64,000 nucleotides of DNA, taken from NCBI GenBank assembly GCA_964020975.1, contig OZ026619.1, positions 94,720,804 to 94,784,803 on the forward strand, given 5' to 3'. The stretch comes from Hermodice carunculata. Lineage: Eukaryota; Annelida; Polychaeta; Eunicida; Amphinomidae. Of the stretch, positions 11,960 to 23,794 are shown in pieces (positions within the stretch are counted from its first letter, which is position 1; every line of letters begins with the position of its first letter). Under the pieces are notes generated by a model, which saw only the letters and a list, made by a program, of their open reading frames with translations, did not search any database and had not been told where the DNA came from. Both the position numbers and the translations under genes were made by a program.

Positions 11960-14900
11960 GCTCACTGTAATTCGCCATTGGCTGGCCTGCAGAATGTTGA
12001 CAACTGCGACGTTCCACAGGGAGCACCAGGAAGCATTAAAGGCTTGTACCTCATGAGCCTGGCTGAGACAAGCTGCAAGGCACCAAGCCTTTCCAGCAAC
12101 GTCTCATTGGCATTAAAGATTGTCTACTTAGTCCAGGAAGAAATTGTGTTTCTGCAAACTTGCTCCTTACGTACTCTGTGGTAGAAGGAGAGCAGACTCT
12201 GTCCTATGAGTTCTTCTGTGCGGAAAAGGTACCTGCGAAGAGCTCTCACTGGGCACAAGGCTCGTTCTTCAAGAGAAAGAGCACCACCCATAGCACAGAG
12301 GGTAAAACCCTTGAAGGCCGTAGCCGGATCTCAAGCCACTGGGTTCTTTGCAAGGATGCCCAAGTGAGGCCTCAGAGTCACCTGGTAATGGTCAGGTGAC
12401 CATTGGAGTTGGTCATAAACCAGTGCATGGATCTCGCTTCTTCTAGCACCTGAAGCAAGTGTCTATAGAAACCAAATTTTCCACATCCAGCACTTGAGGG
12501 AAATCTGCTTGGGATCCTCAAGACACTCAAATGGCCACTTTTTAAACATGACTAAAACCAGCGGTAGGTCCTATCAGGGTAGGACCTGTCGCATTGCCAG
12601 TTTGTCGATGTAGAAGGACAAAATGAGTGCAGACAGATAAAGATTGCTCCTGATGCTAGCATCAAGGACACTGAATTTCCCAATTGGATGAGGAGATGGC
12701 TGATCAGAAACATTCCACTGTTCTCGAGCTCTTGCCTTAAACTTCCCACTGATACAAGAGGAAGACTACGATGCCTGCAATGCGTGGAGACCAAGGGTGA
12801 ATTCCAGCACAGTCACACCAGTCAGAAAACACAGGACCAAGCCAAATAAACAGTTAGAGAAGAAGACCAAAGCCCTCCTCTGGCACTTCTCTCTGAGACC
12901 TTTTCCTAGAAGCCTCTGTTGCAGACGTGCTGTCAGACAGCAAGCATGCAGGTTGAGCATTTGAGGGTTCCTGTGGAACACACTTGTCTAGGGCTGCACC
13001 AGAAACTTTGGCCATGCTGGTAATCGTAGCAGAGGCTCAACGCTCAGTTCCAGCAGGTCTACCGAGCAATAGCTCTGGGGCGACCAGGATCAGGTTGCAA
13101 TCATGGAAACAAACCTAGCACAGTACCCTCGGAAGGATCTAGCAAGGTTGAAAGGCATACCTCCATATATTGCTCCAGTCCATGGCTAGAGTGTCCACAG
13201 CTAGGGCCTGGGGGGTCTGGGACAGGCCAGACACGAAAATCAGCAATTTCACATTCTCGCAAGTGGAGCACAGATCCACCTGTGAACCTCCCCATCTGAC
13301 CCATATGGCCTGAATGAACCTAGGGTGCAGCCACCACTCTGTCCCTACCAGATGACCCCTTCTCGAGAGTTGGTCAGCCAGGACATTTTGATATCCCAGG
13401 ATGTGGATGCATGCATGCAGACCCCGTATTCGGAGCACCATCTGGTGATGCACCCGGCTAACTCCGTCAGTTTCTTGGACCACGTCCAACCCTGCCTGTT
13501 AAGGAAGGCTTCTAGGGCCCTGTTGTAGCACATAATGAAGAAATGTTTGTGTTCCACTAGTCTCAGAAGTGGAGGAGTGCCAAGTGTATCACCTCCAGTC
13601 CCAACCAGTTTATGTGGTGAGACCTGAACAAAGCCAGCCAAGGGCCTGATGCTCTCCACATAAGGTCCCCACCTGAATCAAGAGAGTCCATGTAAATGGT
13701 GAGTGGGCCTGAAAAGGTTCCAGCGTTTGTCCCCTTCTACCTCATGGTCCACCACAGAAAGTGCGGGTGATCCTCGTTAAGAATTGGCTGCGGGGTCTGA
13801 AAATCCTGGTCTCTGGTCCATCTGCCTCACAGAATGTGCTGCAAGGGGGGGATGGTGGAGATGACCAAGTGGGACCTGGGAGTCCATTGAGGACAGGGAG
13901 TCTGAGCCATTGTTGCACTGAGCCAACCTTGCTAGTCAGAAAGGCTCTGAGCAGGGATTGAAGTCTCTCCCGCCTGTCTTCCCAAGGGCTCTAGATGTAG
14001 GCAACCAGATAGAACTGGATGCCGAGAAAGACGAAAGTCTGCTCTGGCCAAAGACTGGACTTGGGTAGTCTCACTATCAGTGGCCTGGCAAAGTTCCAGA
14101 ACGGTCTGTGTGTGACACTTCGAATCCCGGCACCAAAGTGCTCAGGTAAGGCAATCGTCCCGATACACATGAATGCGAATGGCTGAGCAGTGAAGGTAAA
14201 GAGCAACTGTCTGCACAAACCTGGTAAATACCAGTGGTGCTGTGACAAGGCCAAACAGAAGTGACCTGAACTGGTATACTTGACCCGCAAATCAAACAGT
14301 AGATACTTCCTTGAAGTCTCCACGATTGGCACGTGGAAGAATGTGTTCTTGAGATCCAGGGATGTTGTCCACTCTATCGGCCTTAAGGCTGGTGCCTTCG
14401 ACTGGAGGGTCTCCCATCTGCAGGACGGGCCTTCCAGGAAGGTGTTCAGCATCGATAGGTCTATGAACGGGCACCATCCTCTATCCCTATTGGGGACCAG
14501 GAAGAGTAAGTTATAAAGCTGGGAGTACTGTGATCCTGAACCGGTTCTACAGTGCACTTGCTCCAAAGCGTCTGAACCGCCTCTAGGAAAGCTGATGCTT
14601 TGGGTTCTTTGCCGGATGGTTCGAACCATTCCGCTTTCAGCTTGACAAAGGCCTATTTTTGCCAAGAGCGTGTAGTCATGTCTCAGGATGCTGAGGATGA
14701 AGGAATTGTCCGTGATAGACTTCCAGTGTGCTGATATGCCGTGAGGTAGCTGGTGACCGGGTGCTGCGTGGAGTGTAACTGTGTCGCCGTTGGCAATCCT
14801 GACACAGTGGGATCCGGTTTGCAAGAGTCAAGACGGCTGAGGATTTCCTGTCTTTTTACCCTTACTGAAAGCCTTGCCCTTCCCAGATCGCTGTCTGCTA

Positions 14901-15765
14901 TTCCCAAGTTGTCGCATAACAGAGGGAGCACAAGTCGAGGGACCAGTAGACACGGTCTGGAAAGTACTACACTTTGGGCCTGAGGGAGCCAAGGACGACA
15001 ATGACTGAGCAGAGTTGGTCAGCATCTTGGAACAGGCCACGTGGGCTGAGCAGGCCGGAAGGTCCTGTGCCCGGTAGACAACCTCCACCATCTCTCCTCC
15101 AAACAGAGTTCTGGAGAAGAGCGTCCCCGTGCAGGTGTGACAGTACACAGGATCAGGCAACTTCTGACCCTGGAGTGAAAGCAGTCCGCACCCGGTGATC
15201 AACGCATCACGGCAACAAAGTTACGAGGAGTGTCCCCTGGTCTAAGGAGTCTCGCTTTGCGTCTGTGATCTGTATGTAGCCCTTGAGGTCATCCAGAAGA
15301 GACCTCAAGGTGGCTAACAACGTCAGAGTACAATGCTGTAAGGATGGATACTGTTGCATCCTCCTCCATCCGTCTGAAAGCCGCGGCAGACGCCGTAATG
15401 GATCTCAGCTGACGAGCATCAGACTCCTCCTAGTCTAAGTCTACCAGAAGTGGCCCGACGGGAAGATCTGCTCAGGCACAGAATGCCACTTGCTCTCGAT
15501 GTCTGGCTTAGGGAGGAGTCGCCCTGCCTCAGGTAGCCAGATGACAGAGGCTCCATGCGGACGCTCGTGCTGCAAATCTTGCCTGTGAGCTTGTCATAGA
15601 ACTCAGCTGCACAGGAAGAAAAAAGGTATTGGAGTTGGTTGATGTGTGTCCTCCAGAGAAAAGCCGCAGCAGAACAGTGCAACTGCACCATGCCTCTCCA
15701 TGGTGGGACCACAGTTTGGTCACCAACCAGGCTCTGACTAAGAGCTTTAACATGGTCAAAGCCCT
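11960..15765 (-). mobile_element. Degraded DIRS-type (tyrosine-recombinase) retroelement
   Basis: A fossil element on the minus strand, inside an ELMOD intron. The order of recognisable parts, in its own 5'-to-3' sense, is gag-like (about 15,765-14,830), reverse transcriptase (about 14,820-13,990), RNase H-like with the typical DIRS segment ending ADQLSRRG (about 13,660-13,140), and a tyrosine-recombinase-like tail ending near 11,965. RT family features such as a VPNRDRGW..ID..LN block and SLDLKN can be seen. The element carries many breaks and is old. Neither terminal repeat of an intact DIRS is evident, and the right border merges into a family B repeat. Confidence 0.82.
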
Positions 15766-16300
15766 GCCAGGCTACTCCCTGCCATAACAAAATCACCTTT
15801 TTCAAGTTTGCAGGCCTGGTTACCTATCATAAATATGGCAAGGTCACTGACATTATGTAAAATGTTTATTATATAAGCATTGGACATGATCCTATAAATT
15901 TGTCATGTCTAATGCAATTATTCTTCTCAATACAGAATTTTATCCATGTATCTTTCAACATGTTTTGGCTCATAATTGCCATCAACTTATAGGTGGCGCC
16001 ACCAGTATCACATGCAACTGATATTTTGACCTCCGCCACAATCTCACTAAATTTTAGATCTATAACACATTAAGGATGCTAGAGTGGTCACAAAATTTCC
16101 ACATTTTGACCCTTACATTATAATACTGTATGTGGTGCCACTAATATCATACTTAACCTAGATATGTATACATTTGAGAAGTCCTGAAAGTTAAGTGGGG
16201 CTATCTTGAAAGCTGGCCTACATCGTTCTCACAAGCAAAAGTTTACAGGTGGACAGAGAGACAGGAGTGATCAGTGAGCTCCGGTTTATCACTCAAAACA
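15766..16300 (-). repeat. Family B repeat fragment, reverse orientation
   Basis: Shares CCTGCCAT.ACAAAATCACC with 10,636 and GGTGGCGCCACC, a perfect 12-bp palindrome, near 15,992. It abuts the DIRS relic at its left end, so one element probably inserted into the other. Confidence 0.65.
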
Positions 16301-16563
16301 ACCTTGCCACGAGATCTACACTCATTTCATCCTCACCTTTAAGAAAACATGCCTGTTAAATCTTTCATTGTAACCAAATGTCATGCACAAAAATAGTTCA
16401 CTTTTTTGCTCATTGAGCTGTGAAACTACATGTACATGTATCCTGACATTGTTGAGGCAACACACAGTTCACAATGGCTATTGTAATTTTGTTATATCTT
16501 CCCTCTGACTATTTCACAGTACATGTATATACCAGATCTTGCAAGAAAAGTCATTATAGATAC

Positions 16564-16690
16564 CTGGGGTGTACTTCTGGAATGATTTCTTTGATTTTCA
16601 TAATATTTTCCACAGCATTTTTAACATGGACATTCTCGTCGGTGAGTAAACCCTTGAATCCTGGAGTCTTGGAATGTTTCAAGGAGTTCT
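16564..16690 (-). CDS. ELMOD2: ELMOD coding exon 2 (residues 49-91)
   Basis: A 127-base exon between a TGTATTTCAG acceptor and a GTATCT donor. Its first two bases complete Glu49 with the last base of the previous exon. It reads NSLKHSKTPGFKGLLTDENV, then HVKNAVENIMKIKEIIPEVHP. This corresponds to human ENSL.YSK and the VDKYVDDIM.EK.INP helix. It ends with AG, the first two bases of Arg91. The exact phase agreement on both sides and the family match make the call firm although the exon is short. The intron to its right is about 2.1 kb; the one to its left is about 8.4 kb and contains the DIRS relic. Confidence 0.93.
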
Positions 16691-18768
16691 CTGAAATACA
16701 GGATGATGGTAATAGCTCAGCATGAGAACCAACATAGAGATGTGTATACAGTTATGAGTCATACAATCAACAGACAAATGAAGGGGCCGTCTGTAAAGCT
16801 ATTTTTTTGCTACATAAATTTTAGAAAATTAAGAATTGTTTTTTTGCTTTTTTTTTTTTTTTTTGCAGAATAGGGAAGATCAGGTTCCAATCTACAATAT
16901 GGCTAAATGTTGAGTTTGAAACATGTCAATTTCTATGAGAATTTTCGAGCTAAAGAAATCATGGTTTTTGGCCAAACACCCACATGGTTTTGTATTTACA
17001 ACATAATGTAAATGAGCAGTCAGTCAGACTTGGGTCTGCTGGGCAATGGCAAGTGATCCAGCTGCTTATTGGTTGAGGAGAACGGTTGGCTAGGGAGAGA
17101 ACAATGGGCACTCCTAATCTGCTATTTTAGCGACTGAAACCAGTAATTAGGAAACCACATTTTTTTTTGTGATCTTATCCCGGAAAAACTTCAACGATTC
17201 CTTTTTGGATAACATAGATTTGAAAGACATATTTTCATGACAACACATCAAAAGTACAGTATTATAAGAGCACTTCTCACAAGACAACTATCGATCAGAG
17301 GGAGTGATTACATTTTCCACAATGGCCAGTTTACAGCTACGAGAGACCCAATTGGACCTAAATCGCATTTTCTCACAATTCTAATTTTCGTCCGACTCCT
17401 CAGTGGTTTTCAAGAGATTGCTCATAAATGGTTTAACCGATTTGATGAAATATAAAGAATTGAAAATTTACATTCTTGCCTAGAAGCGGTATGCAGCATT
17501 TGTAGATATTTTAATTTTTTGTAGTTTCTTTGATGTTGAATTACACAAAGTGGAAAATTAAAATAGTGCCTTTTTTTATTTATTTTTTTTTAAAATGGTT
17601 CCTTTTGCTGTTGCAGAAAAAAACAAGAGAACTGTTCCAGGACACTACGTTAAAATTTTACTATACCAAATTTGAAGGTTTTATGTTAAATATTATGGTT
17701 TGTTGGCCCAGAAAACCTCTGAAGTTGACCCCTTTGTCATAAGTCGCCTATCACCTCAAATAACAAGAAAATGGTGATTTTTTCTTCACATAATAAAAAC
17801 AGAGATTAATATCTAACTGGGGGCTAATGGTTTAGAAAGGAGAGTAGAATAAGATACTGCAATGCTATGTACCCTGAGCTTTACAAACAGCCCCTTAAAG
17901 GCTCAAGGCAAAATACACATAGTCCATGGCACAGCTGTAGAACTTGGTGTCCTTTGATCTCTACATATTAACTCTTTCAGTACCAATCATTACAAAATTC
18001 CTGATCATGTGAATTATTATGATAGTTCCAGATTGATATTCCTTGTAACAGGACCTTTCAGTCTGGTGTTGGTATGCCCACCATGGTTAAGCAGAGCAAC
18101 AAAAATTGTTTTGAAAATTACTCACCTGCAGGATAAGTGACACAAAATTTTCACTTGTCCTCCCTAATGCTGATGAATTGTACCTGAGTTTTGCTTTCAA
18201 AGAGCATGTTTTAATGGAAATCATTATGTCATACAGTGAGTTTATGCATCTGTTATGCCATTAAACTTCACTCAAGAGGTGGTGAGACTCTGTCAGATTG
18301 CGAGCCGATCTGACTGCGATCTCACTGCCTCCTTCATGATATATTGGCAACAATGAATGCCACGCCATACTTAATTTCTTTATTGTTCTTTATCACAATA
18401 CCCAACTACATCATTTTATTCCCAGACATTCTGGCAAAATAAATAATACATATAGTGTGAATCTGCATCACACTCTTGGAATAGAATGAGGCCACAATGA
18501 CTCGTTCATGTCATTATCATCATTAATACATGTATACAAATTACGGTTGAAACCTTGTCACCAATCCATTTGGATAAAAAACAGTGCAGTAACCATAGCA
18601 ATACCCACACATCTACAGAAATTCAGATCAAGTTGAAATTGCAAATTAAAAATGCATGCATCTATTTTACCTTTGCATGCAAATCAGCTTGTCTTGGTCA
18701 GAGTTTGATGACATAGTTAAGTTTCTCTTTATCTTAAATATAGATAGAATTGCGGGGCTGTAACTTAC
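16691..18768 (-). other. ELMOD2: ELMOD intron between coding exons 1 and 2
   Basis: About 2.1 kb of AT-rich sequence with poly(T) runs near 16,850 and 17,570. I see no gene, no recognised mobile element and no clear repeat in it. Confidence 0.6.
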
Positions 18769-18913
18769 CAATGGCATAGGTGCAGGTGGCACAATGCACC
18801 TCCTTGTACGTAATCCTGAGCAACTCACAACGCCCTGTTATGTACCTCAGCAGCCATTTATACATTGGACGGATTAATGAATAATACACATAAGTCAAAA
18901 TCTGGTTCCACAT
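18769..18913 (-). CDS. ELMOD2: ELMOD exon 1 of the coding region (residues 1-48)
   Basis: Reads MWNQILTYVYYSLIRPMY then KWLLRYITGRCELLRI and TYKEVHCATCTYAI, and ends one base into the next codon at a GTAAGT donor (exon last base 18769). The segment matches the start of ELMOD2 (human KWLLRQMTGKCELQRI). The ATG at 18913 is chosen because the family begins just here with a short hydrophobic stretch. The same frame stays open upstream to a TTGTTGCAG acceptor whose exon starts at 18993, so 18914-18993 is read as 5' UTR in the same exon. An upstream noncoding exon is therefore expected. The extended reading upstream of the ATG has no family counterpart. Confidence 0.93.
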
Positions 18914-18993
18914 TGGTGAGTGAGGAGCGACCCAGCACTTTGGCACACGCAGAGACAGCAACCCCACCGCAGCAGCTTCTCCACACACCCTTT
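18914..18993 (-). other. ELMOD2: Putative 5' UTR part of the first coding ELMOD exon
   Basis: Eighty bases lie between a polypyrimidine-rich acceptor (TTTTTGTTGCAG, minus strand) and the start codon. If the acceptor is used, the promoter and a noncoding first exon lie further right, between 18,994 and the TMEM131 start. I could not choose a donor for that exon by eye. The alternative is a transcription start close to 18,990 with no upstream exon. Confidence 0.5.
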
Positions 18994-19019
18994 CTGCAAC
19001 AAAAATCAAGTGCAACTAG

Positions 19020-19570
19020 AAAATTTGATTTGCTTGTCAGCAAATCAGTCTGTGTGCCTAGAAAACCTTTAAAGATTGCCTGTTCAGTGTTTTTTTAATT
19101 CTTGCAAAAATTTAGTTTTTTTAAGCGGCTACGTCAAAAATCTATAAATTGAAATTGGAAAGGCACTTCTTGAAATCAATTATAGTTTTGAAGCTAGTCA
19201 AAGATTTACATTTTGTGTATTTGCCTAATTTGTATAAATCAAACTGCTTCAACTGTGATTCATGGTTCATTGGGTGCAACTACATTGTATCCTAGAAATC
19301 TTTGAACTGAAATTTGAATGACACCTCAGTCTATTAACAGTTTTGAAGCTAATCAAACATTCAAATTTTGTGCATTCACCTAATTTGCATAAGTTAGAAT
19401 GCTGCAGCTTTGGTTCATGTTTCATTGGATGTGGCTATGTCACAAGCCTACAAATTGAAGTTGGACTGACACCTATATTTATAATAATTTCGGAGATATT
19501 CAACCTTTAAATGTTTCAAGTGCTGCTAATTTGCATACTTTCAAATGCTACCATTTTTGTTCACTGTCCA
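19020..19570 (+). repeat. Family C repeat array (units of about 110-130 bp)
   Basis: Repeats the phrases TAAATTGAAGTTGGAATGGCACCTC-like, AGTTTTGAAGCTA.TCAA and CTAATTTGCATAA at intervals of about 110-130 bp, four or so units. The same family, same strand, appears at 55,590-56,370, including the leading segment ...TGTGTGCC.A.AAAATCTTT. Function unknown. Confidence 0.7.
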
Positions 19571-19904
19571 TTAAATTGACAGGTGTCACAATCCTGTGTA
19601 TACTGTTTTAAATACTATGAAGTAAAAGTTACCACATCAACACCAAATTCCCATGCTTTGTAAATCTGGGGCATAAAATGACTGAAACAAGTAAAATGTG
19701 TATAGTGACATGTACATGTACATGTGTCTCAGTTCACTATTTACAGTAACATACAACCATTTACGTGACAATCTCTACTAATATCAATTATTACATGTAG
19801 TTCACCAAATCCAGTCATACATAATGCTCAACTTCAATCTATGTGTTTAACTATTGAGTGTCACCAGCCTGAATGTGTCCACAAACTGAAGTTATAAGTT
19901 TGCA

Positions 19905-19934
19905 CATGGAGGAAGGAAACTTCCTTCCTCCATG
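19905..19934. repeat. Perfect 14-bp-arm palindrome
   Basis: CATGGAGGAAGGAA, two bases, then its exact reverse complement. It can form a tight hairpin. It shares the outer CATGGAGGAA with the palindrome at 23,757. Confidence 0.85.
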
Positions 19935-21689
19935 GTCACACCAAGGAGGCTTCAGACAATGTGCAGTCTGTCCAGCCAGAGATGAGCTCAGAGGGCCGTC
20001 TCATTTACTGCAGGCTGTCCAGGCAGCTGCCAGGCAACCTATCACTGCCCCAGCAGTGGTGCCCATCACTGGTCATTAATGTGATAATTAGGGTATACAA
20101 ACACAAGCACACAGGCTCTCTCGGCCTAGTGGCCAGGCATAATGATCTGGCTGTTCCTTTATTTTGCCATAAATTATTGAAAATATTTCAATAGTTTTCA
20201 TTCTCCTTGTGTTCAAATGTGGGAATGGCCCCTTTCTAACAAGGGCCATATCCAACAAGTTTCAGCTAGGCCCCATGCTACCAGATCTCTTGTTATTACA
20301 GTCTTAAACCACATCTTAAGACAACATGGGGTCACAATCCGGTATATACTGTTTTAAATACTATGAAGTAAAAGTTGTAGACAGTAAATGGGTGATAAAT
20401 CAACTAAAAATGCTTTGTCAACTTGTCATTATCATGCTATCAAAGGCTCCTTAAGATTAAGCAAACTCACGGAGTGCCCCTTCTCTGAATGCTGTCCACA
20501 CTCACATGTTGTATGGCATGGAGCAAGCTGAATAGGGCAACAGAGGGACACCCCCTTGTCTATTTCCTGGAAGACAATTCTCATCATAGAACTGCTGCTT
20601 GAGTTTTACTTGTAAAATAAACTTTGAGATAAACCAATCTATTTTATGTTTGTATGGATATTTTGTTTAGGAATTTTAATTGAAATAGACTGGCAGATAA
20701 AAAGGCCCACGAGAACAAATGAAAACTGCAAAAATCTCTGACTGGTCAGTGTTGCTTCTGTACAATCCTTTGTGCAGGAAGATGTCAGAAGGGAAATGCG
20801 GGAAACACTTGCAAAGTTCAGTAAGGAAACTTGTCACCCCCCTTTTCCAGAAAATAAATGTATGGCAAGTTATTGATTTTGATAAATTATAGTCTTGGTT
20901 TACTTCTTATGTACAGCCAAGTATATGTGTCCATGCATGCTCTCATTTGCCCTACCAGACACACAGCTGGTAGCCATGTGGTGCTGCCCAAAATAGCCCT
21001 GCTGGTGTGGGAGTGCCCCCCTCCCCCCAGGCCAACATAGCTCACCTCTTGCTGGACAGACTATAGTCTCCTTGGTTACACAGTGCAGTTCACGGTACCA
21101 ACACAGCCGGACTCCCTAGGGATTGAAGGGTAAGCCCACTGAACTGAACATAGAGCACCACTGCCTCTGTACTGACAGTTCTGGAGGCTAGACTCTCACA
21201 GTTCAATTATGTCTGGTTGCATAACAGCCTGGCTGGGAAAACATTGACCAGCTGGTGGGGAGAGGCAATCTATCAGATACTTGTGTATTGGAAGGAAATT
21301 CAGTGAATTTAACATAAATTAAACTTTGCAACTTTGCTTGCATGCTATTGGATTTTGCTTTAGCAATAGACCCACTTATTAAGTTTTGAATGGCAACTCT
21401 ATCTAGAAAACTTTTGAAGATATGTAAGATTTAAAATTTCCACAAATATGCCCCTAATTTGCATAATTTTAAATATCATATAATACTATTCCAAACAATA
21501 TGTACAACATCAGTACTAGGTCTATGACCATCCCAAGTTTGATACTTTTTGGACCAATAATGTCTGAGGAAAACTGACCACAAAACTGGCACATGGAAAT
21601 AAATAAATAAATGAAGAAAGAATAAAGTATCTGAGGAAAAACAAGAAGTCTGTGTTCACACAGACTCAATTAGAGATTGCTAGATCTAT

Positions 21690-22140
21690 GCCCCCTGAAT
21701 CTGTGACCTTGGGGTTTGGGGCAAGGTGAAACAAACTTGTTTGAGACCTTATATAGAATTAAAACCATGTGCAATAAGAAAGGTCTATGTCTGAAACTTT
21801 TCAACTTATTGTGTGAAAACCAAATTCACTAAAATGGCTCTGTGCCCTTGGGATTTGGGTCAAAGTCACCCTTCTTCAAAATCATCTGAGACATTATGCA
21901 GGACTATAAGCGTATGCAATATGAAAAGCCTATGTCAAAATTTTTTCAACTTATCCTGTGAAAACCAAATTTGCTAAAATAGATCTGTGACCTTGAAATT
22001 TTGGTCAAAGTCACCCATTTTCAAACCCATCCGAGACCTTATGTACGACTAAAATCATGTGCAATATGGAAGGCCTATGTCAAACACTTTTTGACTTATT
22101 GCATGAAAACCCAATTCAACAAAAAAGGCCCCATGTTCAC
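21690..22140 (+). repeat. Tandem repeat of about 142-bp units
   Basis: Three units beginning at about 21,699, 21,837 and 21,981. Each has TCTGTGACCTTGG, a GGTCAAAGTCACCC-like phrase, GAGACCTTATG and GTGAAAACCAAATTC. Divergence between units is moderate. No open frame is conserved. Confidence 0.75.
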
Positions 22141-23756
22141 CTTAATTTGAATACAGCTGTTGAGAATTTTTTCAGTTTTGCATGAAAAGTGTGACCTTTT
22201 TCTAGAAGCTTACTTTTGAGGTACATTTATGTGGTCCCTACCCACATTAACAAATGCCCCTTTTTGATTAAAATGCCTTGCCCTGGTGAAAAGCTGCAGA
22301 GACCACTGGGAAGTATGCCAACTTTGTAGCATGAAGAAAAAAAAAACTTAGCATGAAATGCAATTTTACATATTTTACTTTCATTTATTTTTTTAATCGG
22401 ATGCACCAATAGCACCAACTTAAAAAATATAGTGCATCGAATGAAGGATAGACTTGAAGCAGTTAAAATCATGCCAATTAGAGGCATTTCGCAAAACTCG
22501 TGGTGGCTCCATGAAATAACCAAAAGGCTAAAACCAGGTGCAAGATGGTTGTGACCCTCCATGCATTAAGTAAATCTCCATATAATTGATAACAAAGAAA
22601 GGGACAATTAACTAGAAGTGTTCACACTCTCAAAGGACAAAACAGGCCGCCGTCGCTGGGGCTCAGATTAACAGGCAGAATAGAACCACTGGTTCCAGAG
22701 TTTCTGATATGAATAAGTTGGAATGGGTATGTCTACACCAGAATGGGGCATCTCTTGTCTCTCGCACTTTTACTGTGTTTCTCTTTCCCTCCCAGACCTT
22801 ATTTACTTTTATCTTTCTTAATCTAATCTGATAAGATGGCATCATCCAAATACATGTACATGAATATATATCAAAGCAATTCTACATGGCTAAATGCACA
22901 CAACTTGATAGCTGGAGTGACAGGCCTCTTGATCCACCATAGATTGTTTCACAAAATGAATTACTATGATCACAATTTCTTTTCAAACAGGATCACATTA
23001 AAAAAAAAAAGAAAAAAAACCAAAACAAAACGAACAACCGTATTGTCAAACAGGTGTCCTGCTCCCTGTAAAACAACATCTAATATGGCAGACCTCCTGT
23101 TCTGACCACCTTGCAACATGTATTTCACCATGCAGATTTCGCTTAACAAACATTTCTAGCCAACCCTTTTAACTGCATATCCCACCAAAAGTGCCAAGGA
23201 AGCCTACAACGGCCCTTCTTTTGCAAAACCATGCAATTAAACCAAAGCGTTCCTTCATAAAATGTTACCCAGTTGCAGTAACAATAACATGGGGTATGGT
23301 TGACTAACCTATTTCCAATATGCTCCTATTTCTACTAATTCATCAGCATTGTAATACATTGATCCGTGTCCCTTCACACTCATAAGGAACTTCAAGTTTT
23401 CATCACAAATTCAAAGAAGGCTAAATGGACGGTGAATCTCAACAATACCTCTATTTCAGCGCTAGAAACTTGCCCTGGAGGACAGGTGGCCCAAAAATTA
23501 ATTTCAAGGTACCTTTGTATTGTTATCAATGTTGCTCCATCTGAAATATTTGGGCCACTAGTCAACAGTTTCTTACAAAATAAGGTAGTCCAGCCAGCTC
23601 TTCGGTGGCATTTGGTCACCGGTCCACTGGCTATTTCTAGCACTGTATTTCATGATTTATAATACTTAAGGATGTTAATCATTGAAATAACTGCAAAGTT
23701 TTCCAGAGCTTTCTCCCGAATTTGCGAAAAATTGAACAAAACCAAAACTTCATACA

Positions 23757-23794
23757 ATCATGGAGGAATAAACTAAAGTTTATTCCTCCATGAT
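23757..23794. repeat. Perfect 18-bp-arm palindrome
   Basis: ATCATGGAGGAATAAACT, two bases, then its exact reverse complement. A perfect 18-bp hairpin is unlikely by chance and marks either a recent inverted duplication or a structured site. Confidence 0.9.

Larger units (their letters stand above)
8139..16563 (-). other. ELMOD2: ELMOD intron between coding exons 2 and 3
   Basis: About 8.4 kb made almost wholly of mobile DNA: reverse family A (8,720-9,340 and 11,177-11,860), reverse family B (9,390-11,160 and 15,766-16,300) and the DIRS relic. Open frames in this intron, such as that at 8,616-9,017 on the minus strand, fall on repeats and have no family match. Confidence 0.75.
957..18993 (-). 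other. ELMOD2: ELMOD1/2-type gene, 5' half (gene span)
   Basis: Spliced minus-strand gene whose four visible coding exons give 178 residues, out of roughly 290-330 in the family. ELMOD proteins are GTPase-activating proteins for ARL2 and other ARF-family GTPases (family knowledge). The exons join in phase at 1|2, 2|1 and 0 and reproduce the ELMOD order: a hydrophobic N-terminus with KWLLRYITGRCELLRI, an ENSL..SK helix segment, a CGYRQLI segment, then the ELMO-domain GAP motif. Introns are about 2.1, 8.4 and 6.9 kb. The C-terminal half of the ELMO domain must lie left of position 957 or outside the window, because bases 1-600 are a retroelement relic. The N-terminus resembles vertebrate ELMOD2 slightly more than ELMOD1, so the symbol marks a likely ELMOD1/2 co-ortholog. 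It is head-to-head with the TMEM131 gene. Confidence 0.93.
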
